64,000 nucleotides of DNA from Cuneatibacter sp. NSJ-177 (GCF_022867805.1 NZ_JALIFO010000001.1:372001-436000); one strand, 5' to 3'. Shown: positions 7,491-16,427, counted from the first letter of the stretch. Numbers and translations are program-made. The notes: a model not told the origin generated them from the letters alone.

Positions 7491-8906
7491 ATGGGAGAGC
7501 TATCACACAAAGCAGAAAGAGCGGCATTTGGATTTGCCATTGACAAAACGTTGCAGTATATGAATAAAGATCCGGAGAACAGGGATAAGGCGCTGCTGAA
7601 ATTGGTGGATCTTTCTGAAAACTTTATGGGAGATGTTTATCAGAAGGAAAGCTACGATGGGGCCCGCGCTTTAATCCAGGATCATGACGCTAAATGGACC
7701 AAGTATTTCCATCGTCTGTTAGAGGAACTGGATCCTCATGTCATCAAGATGACGGCGCTGGATCTGGGATTTGAGGCAGCGTTTCACGGAACAAAAATGA
7801 TTCGCCAAAAACGCCGGGAGCACCGCTGCAATATACCATGGCTGATCCTTTTGGATCCCACCAGCGCCTGCAATCTGCACTGTACCGGGTGCTGGGCCGC
7901 AGAATATGGGCACAAGCTGAATTTGAGCTTTGAAGATTTGGACTCGATCATTACTCAGGGAAAGGAATTAGGCATCTATTTCTATATGTATACCGGAGGA
8001 GAGCCTCTGGTGCGGAAAGCCGATATCATACGCCTCTGTGAAAAGCACAATGACTGCGCGTTTCATGCCTTTACGAACGGCACTTTGGTGGATGAGGCGT
8101 TCTGCCAGGAGATGAAACGGGTCGGCAACCTGTCCTTGAGCCTGTCTTTGGAAGGCTTTGAGGATGCCAATGACTCCCGCCGCGGCGAAGGGATTTTTGA
8201 GAAAGTGCTGGCGGCGATGGATCTTTTGAAGGCGCACGGACAGATTTTCGGAACCTCCATCTGCTACACCCGCTATAATCTGGAAACGGTCACCAGCGAT
8301 GAGTTCCTGGATCTGATCATTGAAAAGGGCTGCCGGTTCACTTGGTATTTTCATTACATGCCGGTAGGAAATGAAGCGGCAGTGGAGCTGATGCCGACAA
8401 GGGAACAGAGAGAGTACATGTATCACCGGGTCCGTGAGATCCGCGGCAACGAAGGCGGAAAGCCGATTTTTGCCATGGATTTCCAAAACGACGGCGAGTT
8501 TGTCGGCGGCTGCATCGCCGGAGGCCGAAACTACTGCCACATCAATGCCAACGGCGATATGGAACCTTGTGTGTTCATCCATTACAGCAGCGCCAATATC
8601 CACGATGTCTCTCTGCTGGATGCTCTAAAGCAGCCTCTGTTCATGGCTTACCGGGATGGGCAGCCGTTCAATGATAACCATCTGCGTCCTTGTCCGATGT
8701 TGGAAAATCCGGAGCTTTTGCAGGAGATGGTAACGAAGACCGTCGCTCACTCCACGGATTTACAATCCCCGGAAAGTGTGGAGCACTTGTGCGGAAAATG
8801 CCGGGAGTACGCCAACGAGTGGAAGGTTTGCGCTGAAAAACTCTGGGAGGAGCATCCGAGACAGATGCCGGGGTATCAGAATTACAAATATGAGAATGAA
8901 GATTAA
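7491..8906 (+). CDS. Radical SAM protein with C-terminal cysteine-rich (SPASM-like) region
   Basis: A 471-residue radical SAM enzyme. Its CX3CX2C cluster motif is CNLHCTGC (about residues 127-134), preceded by PWLILLDPTSA, and TGGEP supplies the SAM-contact glycines. An N-terminal extension of about 115 residues precedes the barrel. Later cysteines (GGCIAGGRNYCHINANG, PCVFIHY, RPCPM, CGKCREYANEWKVC) suggest one or two auxiliary FeS clusters, as in SPASM proteins. Such enzymes modify peptides or small molecules; no precursor peptide is visible beside it, so the substrate is unknown. A strong AGGAGG precedes the start. It shares a transcript with the MntP-like gene and sits upstream of TetR and patatin genes. 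Confidence 0.85.
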   Translation: MGELSHKAERAAFGFAIDKTLQYMNKDPENRDKALLKLVDLSENFMGDVYQKESYDGARALIQDHDAKWTKYFHRLLEELDPHVIKMTALDLGFEAAFHGTKMIRQKRREHRCNIPWLILLDPTSACNLHCTGCWAAEYGHKLNLSFEDLDSIITQGKELGIYFYMYTGGEPLVRKADIIRLCEKHNDCAFHAFTNGTLVDEAFCQEMKRVGNLSLSLSLEGFEDANDSRRGEGIFEKVLAAMDLLKAHGQIFGTSICYTRYNLETVTSDEFLDLIIEKGCRFTWYFHYMPVGNEAAVELMPTREQREYMYHRVREIRGNEGGKPIFAMDFQNDGEFVGGCIAGGRNYCHINANGDMEPCVFIHYSSANIHDVSLLDALKQPLFMAYRDGQPFNDNHLRPCPMLENPELLQEMVTKTVAHSTDLQSPESVEHLCGKCREYANEWKVCAEKLWEEHPRQMPGYQNYKYENED

Positions 8907-8942
8907 AATTTCGTTAAGATGCTGGAAGAATGATCCCTTTTA

Positions 8943-8951
8943 TGGTATGAT
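8943..8951 (+). promoter_or_regulatory. Extended -10 promoter of the tetR gene
   Basis: TGGTATGAT (8943-8951) is an extended -10 element (TG, one base, TATGAT) between the radical SAM stop and the TetR start. The -35 region is poor, as is usual for extended -10 promoters. Confidence 0.5.
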
Positions 8952-9019
8952 AAAACATCTGAAATTTTGGAGGGGGCAGCCGGGTGAACCGGCGGCCGCC
9001 TCCTCATAAAGGGTGTGCC

Positions 9020-9592
9020 ATGGAACAAAAGAAAGAGATGACAAAGGCTCTCCTGGGCTGCGGTTTGAAGGAACTAATGGTCTCTCATCCTTTCGAGAAG
9101 ATCACCATCCGAATGATTACGGATAAGGCCGGTGTGATCCGTCCTACCTTCTATAATTATTTCCAGGACAAATATGAGCTGTTGGAGTGGATTGTCTGCG
9201 ACGATATTCTGAATAAGGTAGAGGAAATGCTGGAGCACCAGATGGAAAGGGAGGCGCTCAAGCTTCTTTTTGTATTGATGGAGAATGAAAAGGCGTTTTA
9301 CAGGAAGGCGTTTCAGGTGACGGGACAAAACTCTTTTGAGAGCATTATGGAGCATCATCTTTATCAGATGCTGGAAAAACGCCTGGAGCAAGCCCATTTA
9401 AAAACCAGGAAGGACGTCCGCATTCTTCGGAAGGAAGTTGTGGCGAAGTATTATGCGATCGGTGTGGTGATCGTCCTGAAAACCTGGATTTTGGAGGGAG
9501 ACGAGATGTTTTCCGCGGAAGATGCGGCGGAGGGCTTTTATTTTATGATGTCCCACTCGATTTTTGATGTGGTGGAAAAAAAGGAGGAATGA
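9020..9592 (+). CDS. TetR/AcrR family transcriptional regulator
   Basis: A 190-residue regulator with an N-terminal helix-turn-helix: FEKITIRMITDKAGVIRPTF then YNYFQDKYELLEWI, the TetR recognition-helix pattern closest to DhaS-type members. The C-terminal half is an all-helical ligand domain without a recognisable ligand signature. The ATG at 9020 fits the family's short N-terminus, but a GTG at 8984 has a better site (GGAGGGGG, 7 bases away) and would add 12 residues. It lies one base before the patatin-like gene, so it probably regulates this unit, perhaps sensing a lipid or envelope signal. Confidence 0.85.
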   Translation: MEQKKEMTKALLGCGLKELMVSHPFEKITIRMITDKAGVIRPTFYNYFQDKYELLEWIVCDDILNKVEEMLEHQMEREALKLLFVLMENEKAFYRKAFQVTGQNSFESIMEHHLYQMLEKRLEQAHLKTRKDVRILRKEVVAKYYAIGVVIVLKTWILEGDEMFSAEDAAEGFYFMMSHSIFDVVEKKEE

Positions 9593-9593
9593 A

Positions 9594-10445
9594 ATGGAAC
9601 AAGCAGCCTTGGTGCTGGAAGGAGGATCTCTGCGCTGTCTGTTTACGGCCGGAGTCTTGGATGTGTTTATGGAAGCAGAGCTCGATTTTCCCTACGTAAT
9701 CGGAGTATCGGCGGGGGCGTTGAGCGGCTTGAATTATATTTCCCGTCAGCCGTTTCGGACTGCGCGGATCAATATTGACTATGTCAACGACAGCCGGTAT
9801 CTGGGGATGAAGAGCCTGGTTAAGACCCACAGTATTTTTAATTTTGATTTCTTATTCGGGGAGCTTTCGGAGGAACTGATCCCCTTTGCGTGGAAAACTT
9901 TTGAGGAATCGGACAAGCGTTTTGTGGCGGTCTCCACCGATTGCAATACCGGCGAGGCCCTTTATCACGAGAAAGGCTTGAGCCAGGATATCCTGCTGGC
10001 GGCGAGGGCCAGCAGCAGTATGCCGCTTTTGGCGCCGATGGTGAATGTGGACGGCTTCGAATGCCTGGACGGAGGGATCTGCAATCCGGTTCCTTTCCGA
10101 AAAGCCATGGAGGAAGGCTACGAAAAACTGGTTCTGGTTCTGACCCGCCAAGAAGGTTACCGAAAGGAACCGAGCCGGGCCATGGAGGCGGTATATCAGC
10201 GCTATTATAAAAAATACCCTAATTTGGTGAATGCGCTTTGCCAAATGGAGGAAAACTATAATCGGGTCCAGGAAGAAATTTCCGGGCTGGAGCGGGAAGG
10301 GAAATGTTTTGTGATCCGCCCGGAGGTGCCGGTTTCGGTCTCTCGGATAGAAAAAGATACGGAAAAGCTGGAGGATCTTTATACAGCGGGACGCCGAGTG
10401 GCTTTCCGGCGGATGGAAGCGTTGAAAGAATATTTGAAAGCATGA
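9594..10445 (+). CDS. Patatin-like phospholipase
   Basis: A 283-residue patatin-family serine hydrolase. The oxyanion-hole glycines are in EGGSLR (residues 9-14), the nucleophile elbow is GVSAG and the catalytic aspartate is in LDGG (ECLDGGICNPVPF); together these form the Ser-Asp dyad. The family hydrolyses acyl groups from phospholipids or other lipids in the cytosol or at the membrane. There is no signal peptide. AAGGAGGA lies 6 bases before the ATG, and the gene begins 2 bases after the TetR stop, indicating translational coupling. It resembles the YjjU/RssA bacterial subgroup; the true substrate is unknown. Confidence 0.9.
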   Translation: MEQAALVLEGGSLRCLFTAGVLDVFMEAELDFPYVIGVSAGALSGLNYISRQPFRTARINIDYVNDSRYLGMKSLVKTHSIFNFDFLFGELSEELIPFAWKTFEESDKRFVAVSTDCNTGEALYHEKGLSQDILLAARASSSMPLLAPMVNVDGFECLDGGICNPVPFRKAMEEGYEKLVLVLTRQEGYRKEPSRAMEAVYQRYYKKYPNLVNALCQMEENYNRVQEEISGLEREGKCFVIRPEVPVSVSRIEKDTEKLEDLYTAGRRVAFRRMEALKEYLKA

Positions 10446-10455
10446 GGAAATGGAT

Positions 10456-11079
10456 ATGAGACGAAGATTTGGAGTTCTGCTTGCCGGAGTGATGGCTGCG
10501 GCTTTGATCGGGTGCGGGAGCGGTACGCCGGAGACAGCGGCGTCCAAGGAGAGTACGGCGGCGGATACCACCGCGGCGGCAACTACAGCTGCGCCGGAAA
10601 CCACGACGGTGGATGCCGACTCGTCCGGCGAGACCGAGGTGACGGGCGGTTCCCTGGAGACGGCAGCCTCCGCCACGGAGTACGCGGATGATACGCTGAA
10701 ACAGGTCTATGCGGCGGTGAAAGAGGCATACGGCGAGAACTATCTTCCGAATATGGCATTGGAAGAACAAATGTTGGCAGATTCCTGGGGAGTCGATATG
10801 ACTTTGGTGGATGGCGCGTATTTTGCCGAGGTGCCGATGATCAGCGCCCATGTGGATACCTTTGCCGGTTTTAAAGCAAAGAGCGGCGAGGCGGAGAAGC
10901 TGGCGGAATCCCTGAAAGGCTACCAGACTTATCTCCAGAAAGAAAGTCTCCAGTATCCAATGAATGAAGGGATTGTATCGGCCAGCCAGGTGGTGACCTA
11001 CGGAGATTATGTGTTTTTCCTGATGCTGACGGAGGACAACACACCGGCGGCGGAAGCGATTGAGTCTGTCCTGAAATAG
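10456..11079 (+). CDS. DUF4358-type lipoprotein of the O-acetylation cassette
   Basis: A 207-residue lipoprotein with lipobox ALIGC (Cys20) and a long Thr/Ala/Glu linker (about residues 22-75). The C-terminal domain of about 130 residues resembles DUF4358 proteins: DTLKQVYAAVKEAYGENYLPN, a GVDMTLVDGAYFAEVPMIS segment and a final VTYGDYVFFLML. No catalytic motif is seen. Family members sit next to MBOAT and DHHW genes, as here, suggesting an accessory role in surface acylation at the outer face of the membrane. The second ATG (10456) is preferred because GAGGA is 7 bases upstream; the ATG at 10450 is too close. Confidence 0.75.
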   Translation: MRRRFGVLLAGVMAAALIGCGSGTPETAASKESTAADTTAAATTAAPETTTVDADSSGETEVTGGSLETAASATEYADDTLKQVYAAVKEAYGENYLPNMALEEQMLADSWGVDMTLVDGAYFAEVPMISAHVDTFAGFKAKSGEAEKLAESLKGYQTYLQKESLQYPMNEGIVSASQVVTYGDYVFFLMLTEDNTPAAEAIESVLK

Positions 11080-11099
11080 CGTGCGGGAGGCGCGGGGCG

Positions 11100-12497
11100 A
11101 TGGTATTCAGCAGTATGGTGTTTCTCCTTCGGTTCCTTCCGTTGGTGCTCTTGGTATATGGAATTTGTCCTAAGCCTGCCAGAAATGCGGTGTTATTTCT
11201 GGCAAGCTTAATTTTTTATGCCTGGGGAGAGCCTGTTTATGTGCTGTTGATGCTCTTTTCCACGGCGGTAGACTATATTCATGGCCGCCTGGTGGAGCAA
11301 TACCGAAACGAAGGCCGCGCGCGGGCCGCTCGGTTGGCGGTGATTTCATCCGTTGTGGTCAATCTGCTTCTTTTGGGATTTTTTAAATACGCTGACTTTT
11401 TAATCGAGGTATGGAATCACATAACCGGGCAAAAGATTCCGCTCCTTTCCCTGCCGCTTCCCATCGGGATTTCTTTCTACACGTTCCAGACCATGTCCTA
11501 TACGATTGATATTTATCGAGGTCAGGCGGAGAGCCAGAAAAGCATGTTGGACTTTGGGACCTATGTGGCGCTGTTCCCCCAGTTGATCGCCGGTCCGATT
11601 GTGCGGTATCAGACGATTGCCGGGGAGCTTGCGGCACGCCGTTTTGATTATGAGGATTTTGGCGCGGGTGCGCTGCGGTTCGTGACCGGCCTGGGGAAAA
11701 AGGTTCTTCTGGCCAATCCGGCGGGGAGTTTGTATGAGCAGATCGCAGGATTTGGTGCGGCGGGATTGCCTGTGGTTACGGCGTGGATGGGGATTTTGGC
11801 CTTTGCCTTTCAAATCTATTTTGATTTTTCTGGATATTCGGATATGGCGATCGGGCTTGGACGGATGTTCGGCTTTCATTTTCCGGAAAATTTCCGCTAT
11901 CCTTATGAGTCCGGAAGCATTACGGAGTTTTGGCGGCGCTGGCACATTTCTCTCGGCACCTGGTTTCGGGAGTATTTATACATTCCCCTTGGAGGGAGCC
12001 GGAAAGGGGAGGCAAAACAGGTCCGGAACATTTTGCTGGTATGGCTTCTCACCGGGCTTTGGCACGGGGCGGCCTGGAATTTTGTTCTCTGGGGGCTTTA
12101 TTTCGGCGTACTGCTTCTTTTGGAAAAATTTGTTTTCCAAAAAGGATTCGGAAGACTGCCGTCTGCTGTCCGGCGTCTACTCACCTTCTTTTTGATTTTG
12201 ATTGGATGGGTGCTCTTTGGCTTTCCGGACCTGACGGAAGGAATGGCTTATCTGGGGGCCATGTTTGGCGCAGGAGGACTGATTTGGAATACGGAGACCT
12301 GGTATCTTCTGTCCGGATGGTGGCTGCTGTTTTTGATTTGGGGGATCGGCTGTACCCATGTTCCCAAACAATGGGGAGAGCGGCTGGCCGGAAAGCGGGC
12401 GATTCTGCCGGTTTTGTTTTTGATCGTGATTTTTCTGCTTTCGCTGGCGTACCTGGTGGATGCGACTTATAATCCATTTTTGTATTTCCGATTTTAG
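11100..12497 (+). CDS. MBOAT family O-acyltransferase (AlgI/DltB-like)
   Basis: A 465-residue polytopic membrane protein starting MVFSSMVFLLRFLPLVLL, the classic AlgI opening. The MBOAT core contains PIGISFYTFQTMSY, GPIVRY, WRRWHISLGTWFREYLYIPL and the catalytic histidine in GLWHGAAWNFVLWG. These proteins move acyl groups, usually acetyl, across the membrane to an extracytoplasmic acceptor with help from a periplasmic or surface SGNH/DHHW partner. It lies 20 bases after the DUF4358 gene and just before the DHHW gene. The acceptor could be capsule, teichoic acid or peptidoglycan; the sequence does not say. Confidence 0.92.
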   Translation: MVFSSMVFLLRFLPLVLLVYGICPKPARNAVLFLASLIFYAWGEPVYVLLMLFSTAVDYIHGRLVEQYRNEGRARAARLAVISSVVVNLLLLGFFKYADFLIEVWNHITGQKIPLLSLPLPIGISFYTFQTMSYTIDIYRGQAESQKSMLDFGTYVALFPQLIAGPIVRYQTIAGELAARRFDYEDFGAGALRFVTGLGKKVLLANPAGSLYEQIAGFGAAGLPVVTAWMGILAFAFQIYFDFSGYSDMAIGLGRMFGFHFPENFRYPYESGSITEFWRRWHISLGTWFREYLYIPLGGSRKGEAKQVRNILLVWLLTGLWHGAAWNFVLWGLYFGVLLLLEKFVFQKGFGRLPSAVRRLLTFFLILIGWVLFGFPDLTEGMAYLGAMFGAGGLIWNTETWYLLSGWWLLFLIWGIGCTHVPKQWGERLAGKRAILPVLFLIVIFLLSLAYLVDATYNPFLYFRF

Positions 12498-12514
12498 AAA
12501 GAGGCTGGTTGGAT

Positions 12515-13708
12515 ATGGGAAATAAGAAGAAAGAAGATTCTTTGCCGAAGCTCTCCGGGCGGGAAAAGGAAGGAGAGAGCCCGGTGAGAGAAAAATGGCT
12601 GAGTATCCTATTTGTTTTGCTCTTGTCCGTTCTTACGGCGGCGAGCCTTTGCAAACCAGATCAGGAACTCTCCGCAGACGAAAACAGGAAGCTGGCGCAG
12701 CGGCCCAGACTGTCGCTTGCCAGCCTCTTTTCCGGAACTTACGGCGAGGACTATGAATCCTACCTGGCGGATCAGATCCCGTTTCGATCCCTCTGGATTC
12801 AGGGAAAAACAGGGATCGAGCGCGCGCTGCAAAAGAAAGAAGTAAACGGGGTTTATCTGGCGGCGGACGGATATCTGATGGAGGCCCATACTCCTTCCTC
12901 CATCGAGGAGAGCCGCCTGGAACAGAACCTGGAGTATTTGAAAAGTTTTGTGGAAGATCAGAAAAGTGTGTTGGGAGAAGATCATGTGAGGGTAATCTTA
13001 GTTCCTTCTGCTTCCGCTGTACTCACAGAGAAACTTCCCGCCTTTGCTCAGGAGTACGATCAGCTTGGTTTCTTGTCACAGCTATCGGAGGAGGACCCGG
13101 TATTTCTCAATACCGGAGACATCTTGACGGCGGCTAAGGAACAGCAGATTTATTATCGGACGGACCACCACTGGACCATGGAAGGAGCCTTTGCGGTTTA
13201 TCAGGAATGGGCGCGGTCCATCGGCCTGAAGGAGCAGGACCAGGAAGTGTGGCAGACTTCCGTGCTCAAAGAGGACTTTCTTGGGACCCTGTATTCAAAA
13301 GTTCTGTGGGCCAGCCGGAAAGATGAGCTAAAAGCGTACCGCCGTCTGGAAGATCCGGTTTATCACGTGACCTATGACCGGAAAGAGATTTCCGATCAGC
13401 TTTTTTCCGAGCAGTGGCTTTCTCAGAAAGATTCCTACTCTGTCTACCTGGACGGAAATCATGCCCTGACAGAAATCCGGACGGACCGGGGAAACGGCCG
13501 CCGCCTTCTGATCGTCAAAGATTCCTTCGCCCATTGCTTTGCCACCCTGGCGGCCGGAGATTTTGAGGAAACAGATCTGGTGGACTTTCGGTATCTCAAT
13601 CTTCCGCTGTCTCAATATCGAAAAGAAAAGAACTTTACGGACGTCCTGGTTCTCTATAGCCTGCCGGGATTTGCAGAAGACCCCTATGCGGCCTATTTCC
13701 TTCGGTGA
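12515..13708 (+). CDS. DHHW family protein (AlgJ/AlgX-like O-acetylation partner)
   Basis: A 397-residue protein with a cytoplasmic charged N-terminus, one membrane anchor (about residues 30-47) and a large extracellular domain. It has the ENRKLAQRP motif after the anchor, the family motif TDHHWTMEGAF, and VKDSFAH near the C-terminus, matching the SGNH-like catalytic elements of AlgJ/AlgX relatives. Such proteins take acetyl groups from the MBOAT partner and transfer them to a polysaccharide. ATG 12515 has AGAGG about 10 bases upstream; a TTG at 12509 is an alternative. It is the last gene of the cassette, followed by a strong double hairpin terminator. Confidence 0.85.
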   Translation: MGNKKKEDSLPKLSGREKEGESPVREKWLSILFVLLLSVLTAASLCKPDQELSADENRKLAQRPRLSLASLFSGTYGEDYESYLADQIPFRSLWIQGKTGIERALQKKEVNGVYLAADGYLMEAHTPSSIEESRLEQNLEYLKSFVEDQKSVLGEDHVRVILVPSASAVLTEKLPAFAQEYDQLGFLSQLSEEDPVFLNTGDILTAAKEQQIYYRTDHHWTMEGAFAVYQEWARSIGLKEQDQEVWQTSVLKEDFLGTLYSKVLWASRKDELKAYRRLEDPVYHVTYDRKEISDQLFSEQWLSQKDSYSVYLDGNHALTEIRTDRGNGRRLLIVKDSFAHCFATLAAGDFEETDLVDFRYLNLPLSQYRKEKNFTDVLVLYSLPGFAEDPYAAYFLR

Positions 13709-13762
13709 TGATGGAAATAGGCCGCGCGCAGCGCCTGTCCCACAGGCGTGGCGTTTTTTTTT
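13690..13762 (+). terminator. Tandem hairpin terminator after the DHHW gene
   Basis: GGCCTATTTCC (13690-13700) pairs perfectly with GGAAATAGGCC (13713-13723) across the stop codon. A second stem, CGCCTGT/ACAGGCG (13732-13748), is followed by nine T (13754-13762). Confidence 0.9.
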
Positions 13763-13819
13763 AGTTCCTGTTCCTTTTTCCTATGTTCAGAACCATGGAG
13801 TTAAGGCGCGGAAATCTAC

Positions 13820-13848
13820 TTGTCTTTTTCAAGCATGTCGGTTATAAT
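13820..13848 (+). promoter_or_regulatory. Promoter of the NSS transporter operon
   Basis: TTGTCT (13820-13825), a 17-base spacer and a perfect TATAAT (13843-13848), 44 bases before the chosen start. The predicted transcript start near 13855 makes an upstream ATG at 13857 unlikely to be used. Confidence 0.75.
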
Positions 13849-13892
13849 TTCCTTAAATGCAGAGAGAACTGCAAAAGGAGAGGGATCTTGCG

Positions 13893-15272
13893 ATGGAAAG
13901 AGAGAATTTTAAGTCACGGCTGGGGTTCATTCTGATTTCCGCCGGATGTGCAATTGGTATCGGAAACGTCTGGCGCTTCCCGTTTGTGGTCGGCAACCAC
14001 GGCGGCGGTTTTTTTGTGCTGTTCTACCTGTTTTTCCTGATTGCCGTCGGCGTTCCGGTTTTGACTATGGAATTTTCCGTTGGCCGGGCCAGCCGTCAGA
14101 GTGCGGTGAAAGCCTATAAGGTGCTGGAAAAGCCAGGGCAGAAATGGCATATTCACGGCTATATTGCCATGTTCGGCAACTATGTGCTGATGATGTTTTA
14201 TACGACCGTAGCGGGATGGATGCTGTATTATTTTTACCGCTATGTGGCCGGCGGAATTGAAAAGCTGGATGGGAGCGGAGTAGAGACTGCGTTTGGAGAG
14301 ATGCTTAGTAAGCCCGGAAATATGGCGTTCTGGATGCTTGTGATCGTACTTCTGGGATTCGGCATTTGTTCCCTGGGCCTGCAAAAGGGCGTGGAGCGGA
14401 TCACAAAGTGGATGATGCTGGCGCTGCTGGCTTTGATCTTGGTCTTAGCCGTCCACAGCATTCTGCTGCCCGGCGGTGCGGAAGGGCTGAAGTTTTATCT
14501 GCTTCCGAATCTGGACCGTCTGAGGGAGGCCGGTGTCTGGAACACGATCAGCGCGGCCATGAACCAATCCTTTTTCACGTTGAGTCTTGGTATCGGTGCC
14601 ATGGCGATTTTCGGCAGTTATCTGGGGAAGAAAAAGAGCCTGCTGGGAGAATCCATCAATATCGCAGCTCTGGATACTTTCGTTGCGATCGTGGCCGGCC
14701 TGATCATTTTTCCGGCCTGCTTTACCTATGGGGTCAGCCCAGACAGCGGGCCGTCTCTGATCTTCATCACGCTGCCCAACGTATTCAATCAGATGGAGGG
14801 CGGCCGTCTCTGGGGCGCGCTGTTCTTCCTGTTCATGACATTTGCGGCGTTCTCTACGATCATCGCCGTGTTCGAGAATATTATGAGCTGCTGCATGGAT
14901 CAGTGGCACTGGTCCAGAAAGAAAGCGGCTCTGATCAATGTGTTCGTGATTGCATTGGCTTCCATGCCTTGCGTCCTGGGCTTTAATGTCTGGGCCGGAT
15001 TCCAGCCGTTGGGGGCCGGAACGGGCGTGTTGGATCTGGAGGATTTTATCGTCAGCAATCTGCTTTTGCCCGGCGGCTCCCTGGTTTACCTGATGTTCTG
15101 CGTCAACCGGTTCGGCTGGGGCTTTAAAAACTATCTGGCGGAAGCAAATACCGGCGACGGAGTGAAGGTGCCGGCTTGGCTGCGATTTTATTTTACCTGG
15201 ATCCTGCCGGTTCTGATCTTTATTCTGCTGGTACAGGGGATTTGGGGAGTGGTAGGAAAGCTGTTTGTATGA
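13893..15272 (+). CDS. Sodium-dependent NSS family transporter
   Basis: A 459-residue membrane transporter of the neurotransmitter:sodium symporter (SNF) family. The first unwound helix reads GCAIGIGNVWRFPFVVGNHGGG, the diagnostic Na+/substrate site. FFTLSLGIGAMAIFGSY corresponds to the second pair of site residues. About eleven hydrophobic spans are visible, as in bacterial TnaT/MhsT-type members. Substrate is probably an amino acid but cannot be specified. ATG 13893 has GGAGAGGG 8 bases upstream. A 2-hydroxyacid dehydrogenase follows after 13 bases, so imported substrate may feed an oxo/hydroxy acid route. Confidence 0.92.
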   Translation: MERENFKSRLGFILISAGCAIGIGNVWRFPFVVGNHGGGFFVLFYLFFLIAVGVPVLTMEFSVGRASRQSAVKAYKVLEKPGQKWHIHGYIAMFGNYVLMMFYTTVAGWMLYYFYRYVAGGIEKLDGSGVETAFGEMLSKPGNMAFWMLVIVLLGFGICSLGLQKGVERITKWMMLALLALILVLAVHSILLPGGAEGLKFYLLPNLDRLREAGVWNTISAAMNQSFFTLSLGIGAMAIFGSYLGKKKSLLGESINIAALDTFVAIVAGLIIFPACFTYGVSPDSGPSLIFITLPNVFNQMEGGRLWGALFFLFMTFAAFSTIIAVFENIMSCCMDQWHWSRKKAALINVFVIALASMPCVLGFNVWAGFQPLGAGTGVLDLEDFIVSNLLLPGGSLVYLMFCVNRFGWGFKNYLAEANTGDGVKVPAWLRFYFTWILPVLIFILLVQGIWGVVGKLFV

Positions 15273-15285
15273 GGGGGAGAAAGGG

Positions 15286-16227
15286 ATGGAGATTGTCGTA
15301 CTGGACGGTTATACCATGCGGGATCTGAATTGGGAGGAGCTGAAAAATCTCGGCACTTTTCGTTTCTACGACAGGACGGCTCCGGAACTGGTCCGGGAAC
15401 GGATCGGCAAGGCGGAACTTGTCCTGACCAACAAGGTGGTTCTGGATGAGGCGATTCTTGCTGATTGCCCCTCCATCCGCTATATCGGGGTCACGGCCAC
15501 TGGGTATAATGTGGTGGACTTGAACGCGGCCCGCCGCCAAGGAATTGTGGTGACAAATGCCCCGGATTACAGCACCGAGTCGGTGAGCCAGTTTACCATG
15601 GCACTTTTACTGGAGCTTTGCCACCAGGTAGGGCTCCATGCCGGCAGCGTCCGGCAGGGCGACTGGATTGCCTCAAAAGATTTTTGTTATTGGAAATCAG
15701 ACATGACCTTGTTAATAGGAAAGACATTGGGAATTTTGGGCTATGGGAAGATTGGAAAAAAAGTGGCGGCCCTGGCGCAGGCATTTGGCATGAACGTTCT
15801 GGTAACGACGCCTCATCCGGCTTCGGATGGGGATGGGATTCGCTTTGTGTCATGGGAGGAACTTTTGGAACAGGCGGATGTGATCTCCCTCCACTGTCCC
15901 CTGACCGAGGCGACGTCCGGGATTATCTGCCGGGACAGCATCGAAAAGATGAAGGACGGGGTCTGGATTCTCAATGTATCGAGAGGCCCCCTGGTTGTGG
16001 AGAAGGATCTGAGAGAAGCCCTTTGTTCCGGGAAAGTGGCGAAAGCTGCCTGTGATGTGATCTCCGCGGAACCGATGCGGAAGGATAACCCACTCTGGGG
16101 AGCGCCGAATCTCCTGATCACCCCTCATATCGCCTGGGCGGCGGAGGAGGCAAGACAGAAACTGCTGCGGATTGTCATTGAAAATGTGCAGGCGTTTTTG
16201 GCCGGAAATCCAGTCCATGTGGTGTAA
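15286..16227 (+). CDS. D-2-hydroxyacid dehydrogenase (glycerate dehydrogenase-like)
   Basis: A 313-residue NAD-dependent D-isomer-specific 2-hydroxyacid dehydrogenase. The nucleotide motif GYGKIGK lies in GKTLGILGYGKIGKK. The catalytic triad is complete: Arg in NVSRGPLV, Glu in ISAEPM and His in TPHIAW. Overall it is closest to hydroxypyruvate/glycerate dehydrogenases, which interconvert hydroxypyruvate (or glyoxylate) and D-glycerate (or glycolate). Pairing with an NSS amino acid transporter suggests reduction of a 2-oxo acid derived from the imported amino acid; this is inference. ATG 15286 has GGGGGAG upstream; an earlier GTG/ATG would overlap the promoter-side spacer without benefit. Confidence 0.85.
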   Translation: MEIVVLDGYTMRDLNWEELKNLGTFRFYDRTAPELVRERIGKAELVLTNKVVLDEAILADCPSIRYIGVTATGYNVVDLNAARRQGIVVTNAPDYSTESVSQFTMALLLELCHQVGLHAGSVRQGDWIASKDFCYWKSDMTLLIGKTLGILGYGKIGKKVAALAQAFGMNVLVTTPHPASDGDGIRFVSWEELLEQADVISLHCPLTEATSGIICRDSIEKMKDGVWILNVSRGPLVVEKDLREALCSGKVAKAACDVISAEPMRKDNPLWGAPNLLITPHIAWAAEEARQKLLRIVIENVQAFLAGNPVHVV

Positions 16228-16334
16228 GATTTGGAGGGAGGCAAAGTGCATTTTTGCGAGACAGGGAAGCTTATGGGCTTACTGGGGGGACTGATTTCGT
16301 TATCGGTGTAAGAAGGGAAGAGCAATAGTTTGAG

Positions 16335-16427
16335 GGCTGCTGTAAAAGGACTCTTTTATACAAAAGTCGGTTTCAGTAAAGAAGTGGGAGACCAGACTTT
16401 TGTGAAAGGATTCCTTTTGCAGAAGCC
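16335..16427. repeat. Large imperfect palindrome (REP/MITE-like or terminator)
   Basis: Two arms of about 40 bases (16335-16374 and 16388-16427) are reverse complements apart from a few substitutions and two small gaps. Both begin GGCT, share AAAAGGA and ACAAAAGTC blocks, and enclose a 13-base loop. A T-rich stretch follows on the plus strand. It could terminate the upstream operon or be a dispersed palindromic element; only one copy was found in this window. Confidence 0.75.
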
